NCBI RefSeq assembly: GCF_000993785.3 | Contig: NZ_CP009922.3 | Location: forward strand, 2,170,001 to 2,234,000 | Length of the DNA: 64,000 bases | Source: Streptomyces xiamenensis | GTDB lineage: Bacteria; Actinomycetota; Actinomycetes; Streptomycetales; Streptomycetaceae | Direction: 5' to 3' | Shown here: positions 7,877 through 14,700 of the stretch, piece by piece | Position numbering within the stretch: the first letter of the stretch is position 1 | How the letters are laid out: each line of letters starts with the position of its first letter | Program-made: the position numbers and the translations under genes | Notes under the pieces: model-generated | What the model was told of the DNA's origin: nothing | Seen by the model: the letters and a program-made list of their open reading frames with translations, nothing else | Databases searched by the model: none

Positions 7877-8665
7877 ATGGCCACCCTCCCCTCCGGCGCG
7901 CTGGGCACCCTGGACCCCACCAGCGACCGGGCGGTGTTCCGCCAGATCGCCGACCAGATCCGCGACGCGATCACCACAGGGCGATTCACCGAGGGAGCCA
8001 AGCTGCCCTCCGAAGCCGAACTCGTCGAGCACTACGGCGTATCCCGGATGACCGTCCGCAACGCCCTCGGCGTCCTGCAGGGCGAAGGTCTCGTCCGCGC
8101 CGAGCACGGCAAGGGTGTCTTCGTCCGGCCCCGCCCTCCCGTACGGCGTCTCGCCTCCGACCGGTTCGCGCGCCGGCACCGGGACGCGGGCAAGTCCGCC
8201 TTCACCGTCGAAGCGGAGGCAGCGGGCAGCCGGCCCGAGATGGACAGCCTGGAGCTCAGGGAAGAACGGCCCTCACCCGATGTCTCCGCCAGGCTGGACG
8301 GGCCACGCCGGGTCCTCGCCCGGCGACGGCGCTACCTTCTGGACGGGCGGCCCGTGGAGGTCACCACCTCCTACCTTCCCCTCGACATCGCCCAGGGCAC
8401 CCCGATCGCCGAACCCAACCCGGGCCCCGGCGGCGTCTACGCCCGGCTTGAGGAATCGGGACACACGCTTGATCACTTCGACGAGGAGATCCGGGCCCGG
8501 ATGCCCAGCCCGCACGAGGTCAGGGCCCTGGAACTCGCCCCGGGTGTGCCCGTCATCCACCTCATCCGCACCGCCTTCGACACCGCGGCACGGCCCGTAG
8601 AGGTCTGCGACACCGTCATGGCCGCCGACGCCTACGTCCTCGCCTACCAACTCCCCGCCGACTGA
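7877..8665 (+). CDS. HutC/GntR-family transcriptional regulator
   Basis: This is a 262-residue regulator. Residues about 18-87 form a winged HTH of the GntR family (AVFRQIADQIRDAITTGRF, LPSEAELVEHYGVSRMTVRNAL, GLVRAEHGKGVFV). Residues about 110-260 form a UTRA effector-binding domain (VSARLDGPRRVLARRRRYLLDGRPVEV, SYLPLDIA, GVYARLEESG). AAGGAG lies 10 nt before the ATG. The effector is unknown. It is divergent from a Nudix hydrolase and ends 199 bp from the tRNA-Ala terminator hairpin. It resembles KorSA-type regulators of Streptomyces integrative elements as much as metabolic HutC regulators, and sequence alone does not decide. Confidence 0.85.
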   Translation: MATLPSGALGTLDPTSDRAVFRQIADQIRDAITTGRFTEGAKLPSEAELVEHYGVSRMTVRNALGVLQGEGLVRAEHGKGVFVRPRPPVRRLASDRFARRHRDAGKSAFTVEAEAAGSRPEMDSLELREERPSPDVSARLDGPRRVLARRRRYLLDGRPVEVTTSYLPLDIAQGTPIAEPNPGPGGVYARLEESGHTLDHFDEEIRARMPSPHEVRALELAPGVPVIHLIRTAFDTAARPVEVCDTVMAADAYVLAYQLPAD

Positions 8666-8863
8666 CACACCAGTTCAGGGGCGGAGTTGAGGATCGAAAG
8701 GGGTGTCTCCCCAAGTCCGTGGCCTTCACCTCACAGTTTGCCCGCGCCGGAACCGACGCGAGCGGGCAGCTGCGCTGCCGGGCGAGAGGTTCGGTGGGCC
8801 CGGTGAACCGGACGTGGATTCCGGGTGCGGACCGTCCCGCCGACGTCACTGCCGCACGGCAAC

Positions 8864-8902
8864 GCGAAAGCCCCCGTCGATTGACTCGACGGGGGCTTTC
8901 GC
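8864..8902 (-). terminator. hairpin terminator downstream of tRNA-Ala
   Basis: A perfect 17-bp inverted repeat (GCGAAAGCCCCCGTCGA and its complement) encloses the 5-nt loop TTGAC. It lies 38 bp beyond the 3' end of the leftward tRNA-Ala gene and about 200 bp beyond the rightward GntR gene, so it could terminate both. No U-tract is evident, which is common for Streptomyces hairpins. Confidence 0.8.
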
Positions 8903-8940
8903 CTGTCCGTTCCACCTGGTCTTGGGAACGGCCCTTGTTG

Positions 8941-9014
8941 TGGACCTGAGGGGATTTGAACCCCTGACCCCCTCGTTGCGAACGAGATGCGCTACCAGGC
9001 TGCGCTACAGGCCC
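8941..9014 (-). tRNA. tRNA-Ala (anticodon CGC)
   Basis: The 74-nt cloverleaf reads GGGCCTGTAGCGCAGCC... on the minus strand. The acceptor stem contains the G3:U70 pair, the alanine identity element. The anticodon stem-loop TCTCG-TTCGCAA-CGAGG gives anticodon CGC, which reads GCG. The T-arm is GGGG-TTCAAAT-CCCC. CCA is not encoded in place: the sequence after the discriminator A is CAAC. The 3' end faces the Nudix/GntR patch, the orientation expected if an element had integrated into the tRNA 3' end. Confidence 0.95.
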
Positions 9015-9066
9015 TTGCAACGAGAGAAACTCTAGCACCCGTCCCCGGGCGGCCCGAAATCCGTGG

Positions 9067-10008
9067 TCATTCGCCGGCCGCCCGGGGGTGGTCGTCCTCC
9101 TCGAACTGGTCGAACAGCGGGGTGCGCTGCGGCCCCGGCTGCCCGCCCGCGGCCCCGGGGACGGGGGGCTGCTGGCCCTGCTGCGGGGGCTGCTGGGCGG
9201 GCGTCGAGCGGGCTGCGCTCCAGGTGCCGGGGGCATCCAGGTCGACGCCCCGCGTGGTGCGCGGGGCGACCGGGGCGCTGACATACGTGGGCAGCGGTAC
9301 CGGGGCCGGCTCCCAGCCGGTCGGCTCGTCGTCGGGGGCCGGGCCCCTGCGGCGCTGCTGGTCCACCCATTCGGCGTGGTCGGTCTGCTCCACCACGGCC
9401 CGCGAGGGCTGCTCGGGGCGGGCAACCGCGCTCGCCTGGGTGCGTTCGCGCAGCCGCCTGGCGGCGTCCTCGGCGCGGCGGCGGTCCATGGCGACCGCGT
9501 ACCGGCGGCGCTCCTGCGCCCGCACGTTGATGATGTACACGCTCAGCAGCATCCCGGGGATCGCCGGGATCCACAGGGAGCCGCCCCCGGCGCTCAGCGC
9601 GAAGATGCCGCTCCCGGCGAAGGCCACGAACAACACCATCGTGGTACGCCGCCGGCGCGCCAACACCTTCGCCCGGGCGGCGGTCACGGGTTCCGGTTCG
9701 GGTTCGGCCTCCGGTTCGGGCACCTGCTCCAGGGCCGGAGCGGGCTCCGGAGCGGCGAGCGCGGTCACCGGTTCGGCGTACGCGCGCAGGTCGGCGTCGC
9801 GGTCCCCTGGCGTCGCGTCCCCCTCCGCAGCACGCCGGGCGGCGCGCCGCTCCAGTGCCGCGCGGCCGGACAGCAGCCGGATCGCGGTGCTGAAGCGTTC
9901 CGTGGGACGGGCCTCGTTCAGCTCGTCCTGTCTGCGGAGCCACATGGGCACGAGGTACGCGGCCCAGGCCCCGACGATCATTGCGAAGATGAGGCCACTG
10001 CTGCTCAC
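9067..10008 (-). CDS. glpR: GlpR-like membrane receptor for gephyrin-like protein Glp
   Basis: The 313-residue protein starts at the GTG of SSSGLIFAMIVGAWAAYLVP, giving an immediate N-terminal membrane segment as expected for the family. It is followed by the conserved WLRRQDELNEARPTERFSTAIRLL. A second hydrophobic pair (about 120-165) and a long, charged, Pro/Gln-rich cytoplasmic tail follow. In Corynebacterium, GlpR is the membrane receptor that binds the MoeA-like protein Glp in the divisome; this is known there and inferred here. The partner glp gene lies three genes upstream in the same orientation. A longer in-frame start at 10041 has no ribosome site. Confidence 0.75.
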   Translation of the reverse strand: MSSSGLIFAMIVGAWAAYLVPMWLRRQDELNEARPTERFSTAIRLLSGRAALERRAARRAAEGDATPGDRDADLRAYAEPVTALAAPEPAPALEQVPEPEAEPEPEPVTAARAKVLARRRRTTMVLFVAFAGSGIFALSAGGGSLWIPAIPGMLLSVYIINVRAQERRRYAVAMDRRRAEDAARRLRERTQASAVARPEQPSRAVVEQTDHAEWVDQQRRRGPAPDDEPTGWEPAPVPLPTYVSAPVAPRTTRGVDLDAPGTWSAARSTPAQQPPQQGQQPPVPGAAGGQPGPQRTPLFDQFEEDDHPRAAGE

Positions 10009-10136
10009 GCTCACACGGTAGAGGGGTTTGCATGAGTCCATCTGCCAAATAGCGCGGTGTGTCGCACGATCTGGGGCTCATACCGGGCATTTCTTCGGAT
10101 TTTATGGATGAGTTAAGGCTTATCCGAATACGCGTT

Positions 10137-10763
10137 CTAATTGTTGGTCTGTCGATGACTGCCCCGCCGGTGCCAGCGCTCGACCAGCCCTTCCGGCACC
10201 TCGTCCGCCGTCAACGCGAAAATCAGATGGTCCCGCCACGCTCCGTCGATGTGGAGATAGCGCGGCCGCATCCCCTCCTCGCGGAATCCCAGCTTCTCCA
10301 CCACCCGCCGCGAGGGCATGTTCTCCGGCCGGATGCAGATCTCCACCCGGTGCAGCCCCACCGACCGGAAACAGTGATCCGTGGCCATCGCCACCGCCGC
10401 CGGCATCACCCCGCGCCCGGCCACGTCCTGGTCGATCCAGTACCCGAGGTGCGCCGAGCACATCGACCCCCAGGTGATTCCCGCCACCGTCAACTGCCCG
10501 GCCAGCCGCCCCTGGTACAGCACCACGAAGGGGAGCATCCGCCCCGCGTGCGCCTCGGCCCGCAGGTGCCGGACCATCTGCCGGTACGTCGGCCGGTGCC
10601 CGGGCAGATGCCCCGGCGGCGGGGGCGGGATCGTCGCCTCCCACGGCCGCAGCCACTCCCGGTTGCGCTGGTTGACCTCGCGCCAGCTCCGCTGATCACG
10701 CTGGCGGATGGGCCGCAGCCCCACCTCGCCGTCCCGCAGTTCCACGGGCCAGGGAATGCTCAC
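10137..10763 (-). CDS. GNAT N-acetyltransferase, RimJ/RimL type
   Basis: The protein has 208 residues; its GTG start overlaps the mogA stop (GTGA), so it is translationally coupled. The fold pattern is that of ribosomal-protein-alanine acetyltransferases: LRPIRQRDQRSW near the N-terminus, GYWIDQDVAGRGVMPAAV for the acetyl-CoA pyrophosphate loop (Q/RxxGxG-like VAGRGV), and RPENMPSRRVVEKLGFREEG near the C-terminus. The acceptor is unknown; RimJ-type proteins acetylate N-terminal residues, but many relatives act on small molecules. It is the last gene of the galU-glp-moaC-mogA run. Confidence 0.8.
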   Translation of the reverse strand: MSIPWPVELRDGEVGLRPIRQRDQRSWREVNQRNREWLRPWEATIPPPPPGHLPGHRPTYRQMVRHLRAEAHAGRMLPFVVLYQGRLAGQLTVAGITWGSMCSAHLGYWIDQDVAGRGVMPAAVAMATDHCFRSVGLHRVEICIRPENMPSRRVVEKLGFREEGMRPRYLHIDGAWRDHLIFALTADEVPEGLVERWHRRGSHRQTNN

Positions 10764-11260
10764 GGCTGGTGATCGCCGCCGCGCAGCTGGTCCACCGCGT
10801 GCCGGGCCAGCGGCGCCAGCACCGCAAGACCGTCCCGTACCCCGCCGGTCGAGCCCGGCAGATTGACGATCAGCGTCCGGCCCGCCACCCCGGCGACACC
10901 GCGCGACAGCGCCGCCGTGGGCACCTTCGCCAGCCCCGCCGCCCGGATCGCCTCCGCGATGCCCGGCACCTCGAAGTCGATCACCGAACGGGTGGCCTCG
11001 GGGGTACGGTCCCCCGGCGTCAGCCCGGTGCCGCCCGTGGTCAGCACCACGTCGTACCCGGCTGCCACCGCCGCCCGCAGCGCCGCCGCCACCGGCTCGC
11101 CGTCCGGCACCACCTGCGGGCCCTCGGTCGTGAAACCCCACTCGCGCAGCGCCGCCACCAGCAGCGGCCCGCCCCGGTCCGGGTAGATCCCGGCCGAGGC
11201 CCGGTTGGACGCGGTCACCGCCAGCGCCCGGTACCCCGGTTCCCCCTGCCCGCCGCTCAT
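10760..11260 (-). CDS. mogA: molybdopterin adenylyltransferase (MogA/MoaB family)
   Basis: At 166 residues, it is a single MPT-binding domain of usual length. The signature is [20 protein letters not shown] (about 71-90), with the preceding [16 protein letters not shown] and the late [16 protein letters not shown]. The enzyme adenylates molybdopterin for metal insertion by the MoeA-type partner encoded upstream. The start overlaps the moaC stop (ATGA) and the stop overlaps the GNAT start, so it is an internal operon gene. MogA and MoaB paralogues cannot be separated by eye. Confidence 0.85.
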   Translation of the reverse strand: MSGGQGEPGYRALAVTASNRASAGIYPDRGGPLLVAALREWGFTTEGPQVVPDGEPVAAALRAAVAAGYDVVLTTGGTGLTPGDRTPEATRSVIDFEVPGIAEAIRAAGLAKVPTAALSRGVAGVAGRTLIVNLPGSTGGVRDGLAVLAPLARHAVDQLRGGDHQP

Positions 11261-11736
11261 TCGGCGCGGCTCCAGCGCCCGGACTTACCGCCGGTCTTCT
11301 CCTCGACCCGTACCCCGTCGATGACGGCGCCCGGGTCCACGGCCTTGACCATGTCCACCACGGTCAGCGCCGCCACCGACACCGCCGTCAGCGCCTCCAT
11401 CTCCACCCCCGTACGGTCCGTGGTGCGCACTGTCGCCGCGATCTCCACCGCGTCGTCGGCCACCGTCAGCTCCACTTTGACCCCCGACAGGGCCAGCGGG
11501 TGGCACAGCGGGATGAGTTCCGGGGTGCGCTTGGCGCCCATGATGCCCGCGACGCGGGCCACCGCCAGCGCGTCGCCCTTGGGCACCCCCGCGCCGCGCA
11601 GCAGCTCCACCACGGCGGGCGCCACCCGTACCCGTCCGACGGCCCGCGCCGTCCGTGCGGTGATGTCCTTGGCCGAGACGTCCACCATCCGGGCCGCGCC
11701 CGAGGCGTCCAGATGGGTCAGGTGAGGGCTGCTCAT
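11257..11736 (-). CDS. moaC: cyclic pyranopterin monophosphate synthase MoaC
   Basis: This is a 159-residue protein of standard MoaC length. It shows [39 protein letters not shown] (active-site His and Lys region) and [23 protein letters not shown] with conserved Asp and Lys (VKAVD). It converts the MoaA product to cyclic pyranopterin monophosphate. No moaA is present in the window. ATGA overlaps on both sides place it between glp/moeA and mogA in one transcript. Confidence 0.92.
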   Translation of the reverse strand: MSSPHLTHLDASGAARMVDVSAKDITARTARAVGRVRVAPAVVELLRGAGVPKGDALAVARVAGIMGAKRTPELIPLCHPLALSGVKVELTVADDAVEIAATVRTTDRTGVEMEALTAVSVAALTVVDMVKAVDPGAVIDGVRVEEKTGGKSGRWSRAE

Positions 11737-13040
11737 GAGGAGCTACCGTACTCCTGCGCCCCACCGCCCAGCGGCACCACCGTCAGCTCCGCCCCCGAGG
11801 CGGCGCCGGTGGCCGCCTCCGGGATCTCGATCAGCGCGTCCGCGCGGGCCAGCGCCGCCAGCAGGTGCGAGGACGCGCCGCCCACCGGCCGGACGGTGCC
11901 CAGGCGTTCGCCGGGTGCGGGCGGCGTGTAGCTGCCGCGCAGGTACTGGCGGCGCCCCGCCGGGGAGACCAGCGGCTCGTCGCACTCCAGGCGGGCCCGC
12001 ACCCGGGCCCGCTCGACCTGCGGGTGTCCGGCCAGGGCGCGCAGCGCGGGGCGCACGAACAGCTCGAAGGACACGTACGAGCTGACCGGGTTGCCCGGCA
12101 GCGCCAGCAGCGGGATGCGCTGCTTGCCCACCAGGCCGAAGCCCTGCGGTTTGCCCGGCTGCATCGCGAGGCGCCGGAACTCCACGCTGCCGCGCAGCGC
12201 TTCCTTCACCACGTCGTAGGCGCCCACGCTCACCCCGCCGCTGGTGATGACGAGGTCGGCGCGCGAGAGCTGGTCCTCCAGGGCGGCGCGCAGCCGCTCG
12301 GGGTCGTCCGCGACGGTGGCGGCCCGGTACGCGGCGGCCCCGGCGGCCCGTGCCGCGGCGGTCAGCGTGAAGCTGTTGGAGTCGTGGATCTGCCCGGGGC
12401 GCAGGGCGGTGCCGGGCGGGACGAGTTCGCTCCCCGTGGACAGCACCACGACGCGCGGGCGCGGCCGTACTTCCACGGAGGCCCGGCCGACCGCGGCCAG
12501 CAGGCCCAGTTGCGGCGGCCCGAGCACGGTGCCGGCGGGCAGCGCCAGCGCCCCGGCGGCGGCGTCCGAGCCGCGCTCCCTGATGTGCGCGCCGCGCTCG
12601 GCGGGGCGGTGCACGCGAACTCTCTCCCCACCGCGTACCTGCCCGGCGGGCATCGCGCGGACGGGGCCGCCGCCGAGGCCGCCGTCCGTCCACTCCACCG
12701 GCACCACGGCCTCGGCGCCGGGCGGCAGCGGCGCGCCGGTCATGATGCGCAGCGCCTGCCCGGGCCGGAGCGTGGGCGGTTCGCCGCTGCCGGCCGCGAT
12801 GTCGCCGGTCACGGTGAGCGCCACCGGTCGCTCCGTCGTCGCGGCGGCCACATCGGCGCAGCGCACCGCGTACCCGTCCATGGAGCTGTTGTCGAAGGGC
12901 GGGAGCGCGGTGGGTACGGTCACGTCCTCGGTCAGGACGCAGCCGTCGGCCTCCAGCAGCGGGAGGGCGATCGGGTCCAGCGGGCGGATCGCGCGCAGGA
13001 TGTCGGCAAGGTGGTCATCGACCGACCACAGGTCACTCAA
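11733..13040 (-). CDS. glp: MoeA/Glp-type molybdopterin molybdotransferase
   Basis: The protein has 435 residues from a TTG start at 13040, which has GAGGAG 10 nt upstream and overlaps the galU stop. An in-frame ATG at 13064 lies inside galU with no ribosome site. Domains are MoeA N ([13 protein letters not shown]), a beta-barrel segment, the MoaB-like domain ([45 protein letters not shown]) and the C-terminal domain IV. It inserts molybdate into adenylated molybdopterin. In corynebacteria the homologue Glp also acts with FtsZ and GlpR in division. The nearby glpR gene favours the Glp assignment, but both roles are possible. Confidence 0.82.
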   Translation of the reverse strand: MSDLWSVDDHLADILRAIRPLDPIALPLLEADGCVLTEDVTVPTALPPFDNSSMDGYAVRCADVAAATTERPVALTVTGDIAAGSGEPPTLRPGQALRIMTGAPLPPGAEAVVPVEWTDGGLGGGPVRAMPAGQVRGGERVRVHRPAERGAHIRERGSDAAAGALALPAGTVLGPPQLGLLAAVGRASVEVRPRPRVVVLSTGSELVPPGTALRPGQIHDSNSFTLTAAARAAGAAAYRAATVADDPERLRAALEDQLSRADLVITSGGVSVGAYDVVKEALRGSVEFRRLAMQPGKPQGFGLVGKQRIPLLALPGNPVSSYVSFELFVRPALRALAGHPQVERARVRARLECDEPLVSPAGRRQYLRGSYTPPAPGERLGTVRPVGGASSHLLAALARADALIEIPEAATGAASGAELTVVPLGGGAQEYGSSS

Positions 13041-13947
13041 GTGCCCGCATCTCCTCGTTGACATAGGTCTTCAGCCAGGCCCGGAACTCGGGCCCGAGGT
13101 CCTCACGTTCGCACGCCAGCCGGACGATGGTGCGCAGATAGTCGGCGCGGTCGCCCGTGTCGTAGCGGCGGCCCTTGAAGACCACCCCGTACACCGGGCC
13201 GCCGCTCACGTCGGAGGTGGCCATCGTCTGGAGGGCGTCGGTCAGCTGGATCTCGCCGCCGCGGCCCGGCGGGGTCTCGCGCAGCACCTCGAAGACGCCG
13301 GGGTCCAGGACGTAGCGGCCGATGACGGCGAGGTTGCTGGGGGCGTCGGCCCGGTCGGGCTTTTCCACCAGGTCGGTGACGCGGTGCACGCCGTCCTGCC
13401 CGGTGGATTCGACGGCGGCGCAGCCGTAGAGGTGGATCTGGGAGGGGTCGACCTCCATCAGCGCGATGACGGAGCCGCCGCGCTCCTCCTGGACGGCGGT
13501 CATCCGGGTGAGCAGCGGGTCGCGCGGGTCGATGAGGTCGTCGCCCAGCAGGACGGCGAAGGGCTGGTCGCCGACGTGCGGGGCGGCGCACAGTACGGCG
13601 TGCCCCAGGCCCTTGGGGTCGCCCTGGCGGACGTAGTGCATGGTGGCCAGGGCGGTGGACTCCTGGACCCGGGAGAGCCGGTCGAGGTCGCCCTTGCGGC
13701 GCAGCGCGTCCTCCAGCTCGTAGTTGCGGTCGAAGTGGTCTTCCAGGGGACGTTTGTTGCGCCCGGTGATCATCAGCACGTCGGTGAGGCCCGCGCTGGT
13801 GGCTTCCTCCACCACGTACTGGATGGCCGGCTGGTCGACCACCGGCAGCATTTCCTTGGGGGTGGCCTTGGTGGCGGGGAGGAACCGGGTCCCGAGCCCG
13901 GCGGCAGCGATGACAGCCTTGCTGATCCGGGGGCGAGGTGATGTCAT
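13033..13947 (-). CDS. galU: UTP-glucose-1-phosphate uridylyltransferase
   Basis: The 304-residue enzyme begins ISKAVIAAAGLGTRFLPATK, the nucleotide-binding GxGTRxLPxTK loop with the catalytic Lys, followed by PKEMLPVVDQPAIQYVVEEA. GLGHAVLCA and FAVLLGDDLID follow. It makes UDP-glucose for wall glycopolymers and glycans. I preferred the ATG at 13947 over a GTG three codons earlier (13956) because the shorter N-terminus matches family members. It heads the leftward glp-moaC-mogA run, with a 4-8 nt overlap into glp. It is divergent from the folate gene. Confidence 0.93.
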   Translation of the reverse strand: MTSPRPRISKAVIAAAGLGTRFLPATKATPKEMLPVVDQPAIQYVVEEATSAGLTDVLMITGRNKRPLEDHFDRNYELEDALRRKGDLDRLSRVQESTALATMHYVRQGDPKGLGHAVLCAAPHVGDQPFAVLLGDDLIDPRDPLLTRMTAVQEERGGSVIALMEVDPSQIHLYGCAAVESTGQDGVHRVTDLVEKPDRADAPSNLAVIGRYVLDPGVFEVLRETPPGRGGEIQLTDALQTMATSDVSGGPVYGVVFKGRRYDTGDRADYLRTIVRLACEREDLGPEFRAWLKTYVNEEMRALE

Positions 13948-14001
13948 GCCCGTCACTTTATCCAGCTAGTGTGCTTGGACCCTTTACGCGAGGATGACGA
14001 A

Positions 14002-14619
14002 ATGGATCATGTCGCAGGGGCCACGGCCGACGGCAAACGGGCGGTGCGCCGCGATCTGCTGGCGGTACGGGCCGCGCTGAGCGACGAGGAGGTCGCGCAG
14101 GCCGCCGTGGCGCTGGCCGACCGCGCCCTGGGCCTGCCGGAGCTGGCCACGGCGCGCACGGTCGCCGCGTATGTGTCGGTGGGCCACGAGCCGGGCACCG
14201 GGGCGCTGCTGGACGCGCTGCGCGAGCGCGGCGTGCGGGTGCTGCTGCCGGTGCTGCTGGCGGACGACGACCTGGACTGGGGCGTGTACGAGGGGCCCGG
14301 CGCGCTGGTGGAGACGGAGCGCGGCGGCCGGATGCGGCTGCGGGAGCCGGGCGGGGAGCGGCTGGGCCGCGAGGCGGTGCTGGACGCGGACGTGGTGCTG
14401 CTGCCGGGGCTCGCGGTGGACGCGCACGGGGTGCGGATGGGGCGCGGCGGCGGCAGCTACGACCGGGTGCTGGCCCGGCTGGCGGCAGCCGGGGCGGATC
14501 CGGCGCCGGTGGTGCTGCTGTACGGGCACGAGGTGGTCGGACGGCTGCCGGTGGAGCCGCACGACCGCCCGGTACGGGTGGCGGTCACCCCCGAGGGAGT
14601 GCACCGCTTCCCTCGCTGA
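14002..14619 (+). CDS. 5-formyltetrahydrofolate cyclo-ligase
   Basis: This is a 205-residue protein from an ATG preceded by GAGG at a suitable distance. The start of the longer open frame lies outside any ribosome site. Motifs are KRAVRRDLLAVRAAL at the N-terminus, VAAYVSVGHEPGT, and the C-terminal LLPGLAVDAHGVRMGRGGGSYDR loop that binds the folate/ATP substrates. It converts 5-formyl-THF to 5,10-methenyl-THF, clearing an inhibitory folate. It is divergent from galU across 54 bp. Confidence 0.88.
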   Translation: MDHVAGATADGKRAVRRDLLAVRAALSDEEVAQAAVALADRALGLPELATARTVAAYVSVGHEPGTGALLDALRERGVRVLLPVLLADDDLDWGVYEGPGALVETERGGRMRLREPGGERLGREAVLDADVVLLPGLAVDAHGVRMGRGGGSYDRVLARLAAAGADPAPVVLLYGHEVVGRLPVEPHDRPVRVAVTPEGVHRFPR

Positions 14620-14646
14620 GCGGGGTGGAGCGGGCCGACACGACGG

Positions 14647-14687
14647 CGGGGCGGGGCCGGTACGTACGACGTACCGGCCCCGCCCCG
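14647..14687. terminator. bidirectional hairpin terminator
   Basis: A perfect 19-bp inverted repeat (14647-14665 and 14669-14687) with a 3-nt loop ACG lies in the 81-bp gap between two convergent genes. Very GC-rich arms and no U-tract are typical for Streptomyces. It can serve both the folate cyclo-ligase and the penicillin acylase genes. Confidence 0.85.
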
Positions 14688-14700
14688 TCCGCTGGCGCCG

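Noticed and set aside
8864..8902. Considered as an att site or IS end because of its long inverted repeat
   Set aside because: Position just after tRNA-Ala and perfect short-loop hairpin fit a terminator; no repeat copy is seen elsewhere.
8703..9035. Rightward ORF ending in a GFEPLTPSLRTRCATRLRY-like peptide
   Set aside because: This is the well-known spurious translation of the antisense of a tRNA gene; it crosses tRNA-Ala and its terminator.
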